Shown: positions 26,529 to 34,162 of the stretch, one piece after another
Layout of the letters: every line of letters starts with the position of its first letter
Position numbering within the stretch: position 1 is the stretch's first letter
Translations under genes and position numbers: made by a program
Origin: Gordonia effusa NBRC 100432
GTDB taxonomy: Bacteria; Actinomycetota; Actinomycetes; Mycobacteriales; Mycobacteriaceae
Assembly: GCF_000241305.1 (NCBI RefSeq)
Contig: NZ_BAEH01000037.1
Coordinates: 1-36,187 of the forward strand
Direction of reading: 5' to 3'
DNA length: 36,187 nt
Notes under the pieces: model-generated
Told to the model about the DNA's origin: nothing
The model's database searches: none
What the model saw: only the letters and a program-made list of their open reading frames with translations

Positions 26529-27206
26529 TCAGTACTGCGGCGGCGCTCCATACGGCGGCACCGGTGGCTGCGGCGCGAACCATGCTTTGGCCGAGTCCTG
26601 TGTCCAGAGCAGGATCGGGACGGCGATGGTGGCGATCAGGCCGATACAGGTGAAGATGAGGAGTGCGGCCGCAACAGTGCCGAGAATCGCAGCGGCCCTC
26701 GACCGGCTGGTCAACAGCATGATGCCCGCACCGATCGCGAGCAAGCACGCTACCGCGCCGATGAGCATGGCGATTAGACCGCCGGCCAGTTCAGCGTTAT
26801 CTGACGAGTCGATCGCGCTAACGCCACCGATTGCCGCAGCGCGCAGCAGTACACCCAGTAGACCGAACACGATGAGCACGATTCCGGCCGCGATCACCGG
26901 GCCGGGTCGTTTGTCGACCGCGAACGGCTGGCCTGGAGCGGGATATCCAGCCGGGTAGCCGGACCCATAGCCAGGGGCTTGGTAACCGGGGTAACTCGTT
27001 GGCTGCGGGTAGCCCGGCTGCTGGTAGCCCGGAGATTGGTAGCCGGGCTGCTGGTCACCCTGATAACCCGGAGGTTGATAGGCGGATTGCTGATAGCCGA
27101 CGTTCGGCTCAGCTGAGGGTTGCTTGGAAGGCTGCTGCTGTGCGGGATCATTCGCGGCGGGTTGGCCGTCATCTTTGTTCAAGTTATACGGATTCGGACC
27201 GGTCAT
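26529..27206 (-). CDS. Membrane protein with Pro/Gly/Tyr/Gln-rich cytoplasmic tail (tandem paralogue)
   Basis: A 225-residue protein. Residues ~1-100 are low complexity, with about ten PGY-type repeats (PPGYQ, QPGYQ, SPGYQ, QPGYP, APGYG), a kind of tail often found on actinobacterial membrane and division proteins. Four hydrophobic segments follow (PVIAAGIVLIVFGLLGVLLR; GGLIAMLIGAVACLLAIGAG; AAILGTVAAALLIFTCIGL; IATIAVPILLW) and the tail TQDSAKAWFAPQPPVPPYGAPP. It differs from its downstream copy mainly by the long repeat tail. The ATG follows GGGGGCGCC, and a TATGAT hexamer at 27251-27246 could be its -10 box with a ~33-base leader. Function unknown. Confidence 0.8.
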   Translation of the reverse strand: MTGPNPYNLNKDDGQPAANDPAQQQPSKQPSAEPNVGYQQSAYQPPGYQGDQQPGYQSPGYQQPGYPQPTSYPGYQAPGYGSGYPAGYPAPGQPFAVDKRPGPVIAAGIVLIVFGLLGVLLRAAAIGGVSAIDSSDNAELAGGLIAMLIGAVACLLAIGAGIMLLTSRSRAAAILGTVAAALLIFTCIGLIATIAVPILLWTQDSAKAWFAPQPPVPPYGAPPQY

Positions 27207-27278
27207 TCAGGCGCCCCCATGTTTGCGATAGTCATGATCGTCGTAATCATAGAGGAATCGCCACCTCCGATGGTCGAG

Positions 27279-27295
27279 TGCGCTCGCCGAGCGCA
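27279..27295. repeat. Small inverted repeat, possibly part of a dispersed palindromic element
   Basis: TGCGCT-CGCCG-AGCGCA has perfect 6-bp arms, and the surrounding 27275-27305 is rich in GCGC/CGAG. Sequences of this style are scattered between genes in related genomes, but one copy cannot prove a repeat family. It lies between two divergent genes, outside any coding frame I believe in. Confidence 0.3.
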
Positions 27296-27355
27296 GCGAG
27301 ACGCGCGTGTATCGAGGCCCGGTGAGTCGACGTCGTGCGGTGGCCACCGCAACCC

Positions 27356-27401
27356 TTGACAGGTGCTAAACACGCGTTTAACGTCCTGAACATGCGTTCA
27401 G
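27356..27401 (+). promoter_or_regulatory. Leaderless tetR promoter overlapped by two operator-like palindromes
   Basis: TTGACA (27356-27361), a 17-bp spacer, and TAACGT (27379-27384) lead to the ATG at 27392 seven bases further on, so transcription should begin at or beside the start codon. Palindrome 1, CTAAACACGCGTTTAA (27366-27381), fills the spacer. Palindrome 2, CTGAACATGCGTTCAG (27386-27401), contains the start codon in its centre. The two match at 12 of 16 positions and are exactly 20 bp apart, two helical turns. Confidence 0.75.
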
Positions 27402-28072
27402 TCGACGAATCCGATGATCGAACCGCGCGTGCGCGGTTGCGCGACGCCGCGATCGAGGTGTTCGCCCGCGACGGGTTCGGTGCGACGGTACGAACGATCG
27501 CATCGACGGCGCAGGTCAGCCCCGGTTTGGTGATCCATCACTTCGGTTCGAAGGCCGGACTGCAGGCCGAATGCGACAGTCATGTGCTGGCCTCGCTCTT
27601 CGACGCCAACCGAGACATTCTCACCGGAACCGACGCCTACAACTCATTCCTCGCGAAACTCCAGCACGCCGAGAGCAGCGGCACCCACGTCGTCTACATG
27701 CTGCGGGCCGTCCAGCAGGGTGGGGAGACCGCGCGCGCATTTCTCGAACGGATGGTCGCGGAATCCGCCGACAGCATGCGGATCGGCGTAGCGAACGGTC
27801 AGATCAGACCGTCCGTGGACGAAGCGGGCCGCGCCCGCTACCTGACGATGGTGTCGATTGGGGCGCTCCTGCTCGACACGGTCATGCACCCACCGCCCGA
27901 CTGGTCGGACTCGACGGCGATTCTGCGCGGCTATATCGATCGCGTTGCCGTCGCCGGTACAGAAATGGCGGTACACGGAGTGCTGCTCGACAGTGCGGTA
28001 CTCGATGCGGCGATCATGGCACGACAGGAATTGCTCAATACTTCGGAGGACAATGATGACCAAAGTCGTTGA
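27392..28072 (+). CDS. TetR-family regulator (Rv1219c/RaaS-like) of the downstream ABC exporter
   Basis: A 226-residue TetR repressor. Residues ~10-55 hold the helix-turn-helix (RLRDAAIEVFARDGFGATVRTIASTAQVSPGLVIHHFGSKAGL). The ligand domain has SGTHVVYMLRAVQQGGETARAFLERMV. The start MRS, the LVIHHFGSK.GL...CD pattern and the gene order regulator-ATPase-permease resemble Rv1219c (RaaS) with Rv1218c-Rv1217c, an antimicrobial efflux system of M. tuberculosis. The ATG at 27392 is set by a perfect leaderless promoter; the in-frame extension to 27335 would include it. Two palindromes over the promoter suggest autorepression and control of the exporter. The end overlaps the ATPase gene by 17 bp. 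Confidence 0.9.
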   Translation: MRSVDESDDRTARARLRDAAIEVFARDGFGATVRTIASTAQVSPGLVIHHFGSKAGLQAECDSHVLASLFDANRDILTGTDAYNSFLAKLQHAESSGTHVVYMLRAVQQGGETARAFLERMVAESADSMRIGVANGQIRPSVDEAGRARYLTMVSIGALLLDTVMHPPPDWSDSTAILRGYIDRVAVAGTEMAVHGVLLDSAVLDAAIMARQELLNTSEDNDDQSR

Positions 28073-28967
28073 CGCTCAACAACTTGTCAAACGATTCGGC
28101 AGCTTCACCGCGCTCGACGGCCTCGATCTTTCGGTCGAAGCGGGGGAGGTCGCTGGCTTTCTCGGACCCAACGGTGCCGGCAAGTCGACGACGATCCGGA
28201 TTCTGCTCGGCTTGTACCGCCACGACGGCGGGCAGGTGAAAGTATTTGGCGCACAACCCTTTGCCGACGCGGTGGCCATCCATCGACGAATCGCGTATGT
28301 GCCCGGCGACGTCAACCTGTGGCCGCAGTTAACCGGCGGCGAATGTATCGACCTGCTCCTGTCGGTGCGCGGCGTGCGCGCGAGCGCGACAACTCGTAAA
28401 GCCGAACTCATCGAACGATTCGAACTCGACCCGACCCGCAAGTGCGGTACCTATTCGAAGGGCAATCGGCAAAAGGTCGCGCTCGTCGCCGCATTCGCCG
28501 CCGACACCGAGTTGCTCATTCTCGACGAACCCACATCCGGTCTAGATCCGTTGATGGCCAACCACTTTGTGGAGTGTGTACGTGACAGTGCGGCACGGGG
28601 TTCTGCCGTGCTGATGTCGAGTCATATCCTCGCCGAGGTAGAGGAACTCTGTAAGACGGTCACCATCATCCGGGCCGGGAAGACCGTGGTCGCCGGGACG
28701 CTCGACGAGTTGCGTCATCTACGACGATCCCGCGTCACGATCACCGCCGACGATGCTCAGCGGCTCGCCGACGTCAGCGGCGTACGAGATTTCGCCGTCA
28801 CCGCCGGCGGATCGGTCAGTTTCACCGTCGACGACGCCGGAATCTCCACTGTCACGAAAGCACTGGGGTCGCTGGCGGTGCGTGCCCTCACTGTGGAACC
28901 CCCGAGCCTCGAAGAGTTGTTCCTGCATGTCTACGACGCGCCGGCCGGGCAGGGTGCGTCGTCATGA
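28056..28967 (+). CDS. ABC exporter ATPase (Rv1218c-like)
   Basis: A 303-residue ABC-2-type ATPase. Walker A is GPNGAGKST (about 38-46), the signature is the exporter variant YSKGNRQKVALV (about 132) in place of LSGGQ, and Walker B is LLILDEPTSGLDP (about 153), with MSSHILAEVEEL as switch. A ~90-residue C-terminal domain ends PPSLEELFLHVYD. The ATG at 28056 is 6 bases from a GGAGG site and is preferred over the ATG at 28053. The gene overlaps the TetR gene by 17 bp and the permease gene by 4 bp (ATGA), so the three form one tightly coupled operon. It is predicted to drive drug or polyketide/macrolide-type export; the substrate is inferred from family only. Confidence 0.93.
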   Translation: MTKVVDAQQLVKRFGSFTALDGLDLSVEAGEVAGFLGPNGAGKSTTIRILLGLYRHDGGQVKVFGAQPFADAVAIHRRIAYVPGDVNLWPQLTGGECIDLLLSVRGVRASATTRKAELIERFELDPTRKCGTYSKGNRQKVALVAAFAADTELLILDEPTSGLDPLMANHFVECVRDSAARGSAVLMSSHILAEVEELCKTVTIIRAGKTVVAGTLDELRHLRRSRVTITADDAQRLADVSGVRDFAVTAGGSVSFTVDDAGISTVTKALGSLAVRALTVEPPSLEELFLHVYDAPAGQGASS

Positions 28968-30592
28968 GCGCGGCTGTCGGCACCGTCGCCGACGGTGGGG
29001 CCAGCCGATTCGCGTCGGCAGATATCTTGCTGCGCCTGAACATTCGGCGCGAGCGGGTCATCGCGCCGGTGACGATCGTGGCGATTCTCGTCGTCAATCT
29101 GGCTACCGCGGCGTCGGTCGTCAATATGTACGGAAGCTCGGCGGAGAAGGTCGCGTTGGCGGGCAGCGCGGGGACCAACGCGGCCTTCGCCTTTCTGCTC
29201 GGACCGCTACAGCACGTCGAGTCCAACGCCGCTGTGGCGTCGTGGCGTGCGGGCCTGTTCATGATCGCGGCAACCGCGGTCTGCGTCGCCCTCACGGTGA
29301 CTCGTCTGACGAGGAAGGAAGAAGAGCTCGGCCGCGTGGAGTTGGTGCGGGCCGGAGCTACCGGGTCATTGGCGCCATTGTCGTCGGCTCTTGCTGTGGC
29401 CGTGGCGATCTCGGTACTCATCGGCGCGGTGATGGCGATCGCCATGATGCCGCTGGGAGCCGACGTCGCCTCGGCCGCGGCGGTCGGAGCCCAGTACACG
29501 ACGACGGCCTTGGCCGCGGCCGGGTTGGCTGCGGTGGCAGCACAATTCGCGGCGACCTCGCGAATCGCGAATATGGTTGCAGCGTCGATCATTCTGGGTG
29601 GTTATGTACTGCGCGGTGTCGGCGACGTAGCGAGCGGGTGGGAGTGGCTGCAGTGGCTTACCCCGATGGGGTGGGCGCAACGAATCGATCCGTTTGGAGC
29701 CAACTCGTGGTGGCCGGCTCTTGCTTCGCTCGCGGTCTTCGCCGTAGGGGTGGTCGGTGCGGTCTGGTTGACCGCGCATCGCGACTTGAGCGGCGGCCTT
29801 CTGCACCCGCGGCCGGGCCCAGCGTCGACCACCCGGTTGGCGACGATGCGCGCGGTCGCGACCAACCTCGCGCGACCGGGGATCATCTCGTGGGTGGCTT
29901 CGATTACGGTGTACGCGTTGGTGATTGGCTTCTTGGTGTCGTCGATCGACGACCTTGCCGCGGACAACCCGCAGATCGCTGATTATCTGCACAAACTCGG
30001 TGGTTCCGGTGACCTCGGTACGGTGTTCACCGCGACGATGATGTCGTATCTGGGATTCGCGGCGGCAGCGTGGTCGGTGACGTTGGTACTGCGGCTTCGT
30101 GCCGACGAGAATGCCGGTCGGGCCGAAGTTCTTCTGGCGACACCGATTTCGCGATCGCGCTATATCGTCGATCAGGCCATCGTGCTGGTGCTGGGCATTG
30201 TCGGGATCATGGCTTGCGCCGCAGTCGGACTCGCCACCGCTGCCGGATTGTCCGCCGGCGGGTGGTTCGATGCGTTCGCGAACGCGTTCGCCGCCGCGGC
30301 AGTACAGATTCCGGCTGCACTGGTCCTCGCGGGAGTGGTTCTCGCGCTCTACGGAACTCGGGCCGCATTGACGTCAGTGGCGTGGCCGGTGGTTATCGTC
30401 GCCTTCTTGGTTGGCCCGCTCGGCGCGTTATTCGCTCTGCCGCAATGGGTTCGGGATATCTCGCCGTTCGCCCATGTGCCGCTGGTACCCGCCGAACCGA
30501 TGCGCTGGTTACCGATGGTCGTCTTGTCGGCACTGGCCGTTGCCGCGGCAGGTGTGGGGTGGTGGAGGTTCGGGCGACGTGACATCGGTTGA
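28964..30592 (+). CDS. ABC exporter permease, twelve-TM (Rv1217c-like)
   Basis: A 542-residue integral membrane protein with about 12 hydrophobic segments in two halves of six; each half holds an exporter-type TRLTRKEEELGRVELVRAGATG or RLRADENAGRAEVLLATPISRSRYI cytoplasmic motif. This internal duplication is typical of the TnrB/Rv1217c (tetronasin/polyketide antibiotic exporter) permeases, where one polypeptide supplies both membrane domains. It overlaps the ATPase gene by 4 bp, and its stop is followed 21 bp later by the end of a convergent remnant gene. No terminator hairpin is obvious. Confidence 0.9.
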   Translation: MSAAVGTVADGGASRFASADILLRLNIRRERVIAPVTIVAILVVNLATAASVVNMYGSSAEKVALAGSAGTNAAFAFLLGPLQHVESNAAVASWRAGLFMIAATAVCVALTVTRLTRKEEELGRVELVRAGATGSLAPLSSALAVAVAISVLIGAVMAIAMMPLGADVASAAAVGAQYTTTALAAAGLAAVAAQFAATSRIANMVAASIILGGYVLRGVGDVASGWEWLQWLTPMGWAQRIDPFGANSWWPALASLAVFAVGVVGAVWLTAHRDLSGGLLHPRPGPASTTRLATMRAVATNLARPGIISWVASITVYALVIGFLVSSIDDLAADNPQIADYLHKLGGSGDLGTVFTATMMSYLGFAAAAWSVTLVLRLRADENAGRAEVLLATPISRSRYIVDQAIVLVLGIVGIMACAAVGLATAAGLSAGGWFDAFANAFAAAAVQIPAALVLAGVVLALYGTRAALTSVAWPVVIVAFLVGPLGALFALPQWVRDISPFAHVPLVPAEPMRWLPMVVLSALAVAAAGVGWWRFGRRDIG

Positions 30593-30613
30593 GAGCGGCA
30601 GCCCGCGGAGAAC

Positions 30614-30868
30614 CTAGAGTCGCTCGACGGCGTCGATCAGCCGGCTGAGAAACGCCTCTTCACCCATGGTGTTCATCTTGAAGAAGACCGCCTGGCTGCC
30701 GCCGGACGTAATCGCCGAGAGGAATAGGTCGTTGCCCTGCCCGGCGAGAGTGATGCTCAGACTCACCCGGTTGCCGCCCATTGTCGAGTAGCGCTCGTAA
30801 ACCCTTACCGCGCAACGGATTCCACTGGATGAGAAGTCGCTGCCGTGCCGAACAATGACCGTCCGACG
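30614..30868 (-). pseudogene. Start-less fragment of a small conserved actinobacterial protein (DUF6054-like)
   Basis: On the minus strand an open frame of 84 codons ends at a TAG (30616-30614) and begins right after an in-frame TAA (30871-30869). It reads like a real protein: SSSGIRCAVRVYERYSTMGG, NRVSLSITLAGQGNDLFLSAI, then TSGGSQAVFFKMNTMGEEAF and LSRLIDAVERL. This resembles the C-terminal two thirds of ~110-residue DUF6054-type proteins (recalled from memory). No ATG, GTG or TTG occurs before the ATG at 30781, which would leave only 55 residues and cut the conserved part, so the 5' end seems lost or the gene uses an ATT start (30856). The citA stop lies 14 bp upstream. It was probably truncated by deletion at its N-terminus. 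Confidence 0.55.
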
Positions 30869-30882
30869 TTAACCGACCCGCG

Positions 30883-32001
30883 CTACTTGCCGATCAGTTC
30901 CCATCCCTCGACATCCTCGGGACGTCGGGGACCCGCGCCGGTGTACAGCGCGGCGGGGCGCACGAGTTTGCCCAATCGCTTCTGTTCGAGGATATGCGCG
31001 CACCAGCCGGCGGTGCGGCCACAGGTGAACATCGCGGGCATCATGTGCGGTGGTACCTCGGCGAAGTCGAGGATGACGGCGGCCCAGAATTCGACGTTGG
31101 TTTCGATGGCGCGATCCGGGCGGCGTTCCCGCAATTCGGTCAGCGCCGCCTGCTCCAGTGCTGCCGCGGCCTCGTACCGCGGGACATCGAGTTCCTTTGC
31201 GGTACGACGCAATACGCGTGCGCGAGGGTCCTCGGCCCGATAGACGCGATGGCCGAATCCCATCAGCTTCTCTTTGCGGTCCAGGATGCCCTTCACCAAA
31301 GTGCGCGGGTCGTCGGTACGTTCGACCTCTTCGATCATCGGCAAGACACGAGCAGGCGCACCGCCGTGCAGCGGACCCGACATCGCTCCGATCGCACCGG
31401 ACAGTGCAGCCGCGACGTCGGCGCCGGTCGAGGCGATGACTCGGGCGGTGAATGTCGAGGCGTTGAGACCGTGTTCGGCGGCGCTGACCCAGTACGCATC
31501 GATCGCGGCGATGTGCTTGGGGTCGGGATCACCTTTCCACCGCGTCATGAAACGTGCTGTGACGGTGTCACATTCGTCCACCACACGTTGAGGCACCGCC
31601 GGCTGGTGAATGCCGCGCGCGGACTGCGCGACATAGGACAGTGCCATTACCGATGCCCGCGCGAGGTTTTCGCGAGCCGTGGCGTCATCGATATCGAGAA
31701 GCGGTTCGTATCCCCAGATCGGGGCCAGCATCGCTAACGCCGCCTGAACATCGACGCGAACGTCGCCGGTATGGATCGGCAGCGGGAATGGCTCGGCCGG
31801 TGGCAGTCCGTCGCCGAACTTGCCATCGACGAGCAATGCCCAGACGTCGGCGAAGGTCACCTTGTTTTCCACCAGGTCTTCGATGTCGACGCCGCGGAAC
31901 CGAAGATTGCCGCCATTCTTGTCGGGTTCGGCGATTTCGGTGGTGAAGGCTACGACGCCCTCCAGGCCGGGCACGAAGTCTTGCGGTACCGAGTTGGTCA
32001 T
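30883..32001 (-). CDS. citA: Citrate synthase 2 (CitA)
   Basis: A 372-residue citrate synthase that condenses oxaloacetate and acetyl-CoA. The catalytic triad is visible: His212 in GPLHGGAP, His251 in GFGHRVYRAEDPR and Asp312 in AAVILDFAEVPPHMM. The opening FVPGLEGVVAFTTEIAEPDKNGGNLRFRGVDIEDLV is typical of the CitA (Rv0889c) branch. The ATG at 32001 lies 7 bases after TACAAT on the minus strand, so it is probably leaderless; the nine extra in-frame codons upstream would contain the promoter. It is divergent from pdxH, with 75 bp between starts. Confidence 0.95.
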   Translation of the reverse strand: MTNSVPQDFVPGLEGVVAFTTEIAEPDKNGGNLRFRGVDIEDLVENKVTFADVWALLVDGKFGDGLPPAEPFPLPIHTGDVRVDVQAALAMLAPIWGYEPLLDIDDATARENLARASVMALSYVAQSARGIHQPAVPQRVVDECDTVTARFMTRWKGDPDPKHIAAIDAYWVSAAEHGLNASTFTARVIASTGADVAAALSGAIGAMSGPLHGGAPARVLPMIEEVERTDDPRTLVKGILDRKEKLMGFGHRVYRAEDPRARVLRRTAKELDVPRYEAAAALEQAALTELRERRPDRAIETNVEFWAAVILDFAEVPPHMMPAMFTCGRTAGWCAHILEQKRLGKLVRPAALYTGAGPRRPEDVEGWELIGK

Positions 32002-32076
32002 GAGTCGGATTGTATGGGATCGACACAACAGGCAGTCGACGTCGGGCTCATCAATAGTGCGAGTAGATTACGCACG
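32002..32076. promoter_or_regulatory. Divergent leaderless promoters for citA and pdxH
   Basis: On the minus strand TACAAT (32014-32009) is 7 bases before the citA ATG. On the plus strand TAGATT (32064-32069) is 7 bases before the pdxH GTG. The -10 boxes face away from each other with ~50 bp between them, which must hold both -35 regions; I see no strong -35 match or palindrome there. Confidence 0.6.
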
Positions 32077-32838
32077 GTGCCACCTAATTCATCCGATGAT
32101 TCCATCGACCTCGCTGGTATGCGCGTCGGCTACGGTGTCCGCGCTGATGAGGAGTCGACCGGTGCCGACGGTCTCGCGGCTCACCTCGACGTGACGTGGC
32201 TGGTCGGCGACCCACCCTGGCTCGCGCTGTTCAACCGCTGGCTTGCCGACGTCATCCGGGGAGGCGAACCGGCGGGGACTTCGGACGCGCAGGCCCGGAG
32301 TATGTCGTATATCGAGGCAAACGCGATGGTGCTCGGCACGGTCGACGCCGACGGCCACCCGCAGACGCGAACCGTCCTCTGTAAAGGCGTCGACGCGACC
32401 GGTGTGGTGTTCTTCACCGGTTATGATTCTGCGAAAGGTCAAGCGCTGCAAGTGAATCCGTATGCGTCGGCGACCTTCCCGTGGATTAACCTGGAACGTC
32501 AAGTGCATTTCCGCGGTCCGGTGAGCAAAGTCAGTCCGGCAGAAACACAGGCGTACTGGGAGTCGCGACCACGCGGCTCGCAACTGTCGGCGTATGCGTC
32601 GGCGCAGTCGACGCCGATCGGTTCGCGTGAGGAGTTGGAGGCAAAGGCCGCGGCTATCGCCGAGCGATTCGGCGGTGTCGACGGCTCGGAGCCCGTTGCG
32701 GTCCCGCCAACCTGGGGTGGCTATCGGATCGATCCGCGGGTCGTCGAATTTTGGCAGGGCCGTGCCGACCGTCTGCATAATCGCGTGCGGGCAACGTTGG
32801 TTGACGACGGCTGGCTCGTCGAACGATTGCAGCCCTGA
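32077..32838 (+). CDS. pdxH: Pyridoxine/pyridoxamine 5'-phosphate oxidase (PdxH)
   Basis: A 253-residue FMN enzyme that oxidises pyridoxine or pyridoxamine phosphate to pyridoxal 5'-phosphate. Signatures are TRTVLCKGVDATGVVFFTGYDSAKGQAL, FPWINLERQVHFRGPVSKVS, the RPRGSQLSAYASAQSTPI loop and the C-terminal FWQGRADRLHNRVR substrate-binding motif. The GTG at 32077 (PPNSSDDSIDLAGMRVGYG) is chosen because TAGATT lies 7 bases upstream; the ATG at 32119 would remove ~14 N-terminal residues and is also possible. It is followed after 7 bp by an MFS gene. The product is the cofactor for SerC, also encoded in this window. Confidence 0.95.
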   Translation: MPPNSSDDSIDLAGMRVGYGVRADEESTGADGLAAHLDVTWLVGDPPWLALFNRWLADVIRGGEPAGTSDAQARSMSYIEANAMVLGTVDADGHPQTRTVLCKGVDATGVVFFTGYDSAKGQALQVNPYASATFPWINLERQVHFRGPVSKVSPAETQAYWESRPRGSQLSAYASAQSTPIGSREELEAKAAAIAERFGGVDGSEPVAVPPTWGGYRIDPRVVEFWQGRADRLHNRVRATLVDDGWLVERLQP

Positions 32839-32845
32839 CGCCGCG

Positions 32846-34123
32846 ATGGCTCGACTACTCGCAGACACCACGCCGCTTCGTAATGATTTCTTCCGGCGCC
32901 TCTGGGTGGCCAACATCGTCACCGTCATCGGTGCGCAACTCACCGTGGTAGCGGTTCCGTCGCAGATCTATCAAATCACCGAGAGTTCGGCCTACGTCGG
33001 ATTGACGGGTGTTTTCGGCCTGGTGCCGCTGATAGTTTTCGGCTTGTGGGGCGGTGCGCTCGCCGATGCCTTCGACCGTCGAATCATCTTGGTGGTCACC
33101 ACCGTTGGCCTTATCGGCTGTAGTGCGCTGTTCTGGGTGCAGGCGGTCCTGGGGCTGAACAATGTGTGGATCCTGCTTGTCATTTTCGCCGTGCAGCAGG
33201 CGTTCTTCGCGGTCAATCAGCCAACGCGATCAGCGGTCCTACCCAGGTTGCTACCGGCGAAGGAACTGCCCGCGGCCAATTCGTTGAATATGACGGTGAT
33301 GCAGGCCGGCGCGATCGCCGGACCGCTCGTCGGTGGTGTTCTCATTCCCATCCTCGGCTACTCGCTGCTGTACTTCGTCGACACCATTTCCCTTCTCACC
33401 ACGCTCTGGGCGGTCATCCGGCTACCGGCATTGCGGCCGTTGAGTTCCGGTGCGGTCGGTGCGCGCAAGACGGTCGGCCTGCGGTCGGTTCTGGACGGAT
33501 TCGTCTATCTGGGTGGGCATCCGGTGCTATTGATGTCCTTTGTCGTCGACTTGATCGCGATGATCTTCGGTATGCCGCGCGCCCTCTTCCCACAGATCGC
33601 ACATGAGAGTTTCGGTGACAACCCCGAGGGCGGTCTGGCCTATGCGCTGCTGTTCGCGGCCATTCCCATCGGTGCGGTGATCGGCGGAGTGTTCTCCGGC
33701 TGGGTGTCACGAGTATCGCGGCAGGGTCTCGCGGTGATTATCTGCATCGTGTTGTGGGGCGGATCAATCGCCGTCGCGGGTGGCGCGTTGTTCTTCGCAC
33801 AGGGGACGGCGCTGCCCATCCTGCCAATTGTGGTGGTGGCGTTGATGATTGGCGGTGCCGCCGATATGGCGTCGGCCGCCTTCCGGACCTCGATGTTGCA
33901 GGCCGCCGCGAGCGATGACGTGCGCGGTCGACTGCAAGGAGTGTTCATCGTCGTCGTGGCGGGTGGTCCGCGTATCGCCGACGTGGGGCACGGGGTGGCC
34001 GCAGCGGCCGTCGGCACCGCGGTGGCAACGGCGGGCGGCGGTATCGCGGTGATTATTGGGACCGTGATCGCGGCGCTGGCGGTGCCGGCCTTCGTGCGTT
34101 ACCGCGTGGGTATGCGCGGCTGA
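32846..34123 (+). CDS. MFS exporter of the DHA3/EntS type
   Basis: A 425-residue membrane protein with 12 predicted helices. It begins PLRNDFFRRLWVANIVTVIGAQLTVVAVPSQIYQIT and has GLWGGALADAFDRRIILVV (motif A, between helices 2 and 3), QPTRSAVLPRLLPAKELPAANSLN and QAGAIAGPLVGGVLI, all typical of the MFS_3 / enterobactin-exporter-like group. The substrate may be a siderophore, macrolide or other amphipathic compound; it cannot be decided here. It starts 7 bp after the pdxH stop and probably shares its transcript. A hairpin follows its stop. Confidence 0.9.
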   Translation: MARLLADTTPLRNDFFRRLWVANIVTVIGAQLTVVAVPSQIYQITESSAYVGLTGVFGLVPLIVFGLWGGALADAFDRRIILVVTTVGLIGCSALFWVQAVLGLNNVWILLVIFAVQQAFFAVNQPTRSAVLPRLLPAKELPAANSLNMTVMQAGAIAGPLVGGVLIPILGYSLLYFVDTISLLTTLWAVIRLPALRPLSSGAVGARKTVGLRSVLDGFVYLGGHPVLLMSFVVDLIAMIFGMPRALFPQIAHESFGDNPEGGLAYALLFAAIPIGAVIGGVFSGWVSRVSRQGLAVIICIVLWGGSIAVAGGALFFAQGTALPILPIVVVALMIGGAADMASAAFRTSMLQAAASDDVRGRLQGVFIVVVAGGPRIADVGHGVAAAAVGTAVATAGGGIAVIIGTVIAALAVPAFVRYRVGMRG

Positions 34124-34129
34124 GCCGGG

Positions 34130-34158
34130 CGCTGCGGTGACCCCGCGACACCGCAGCG
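34130..34158. terminator. Hairpin between convergent MFS and MpaB-type genes
   Basis: CGCTGCGGTG (34130-34139) pairs perfectly with CACCGCAGCG (34149-34158) around a 9-base loop. It lies wholly inside the 39-bp gap between convergent stops. There is no T-tract on either side, so it would act as an I-shaped, actinobacterial-style terminator. Confidence 0.65.
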
Positions 34159-34162
34159 ACAT

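Noticed and set aside
28753..29982. 409-codon frame on the plus strand overlapping both ABC exporter genes
   Set aside because: The ATPase and permease frames carry motifs and an ATGA junction; this frame is Arg/Gly-rich noise.
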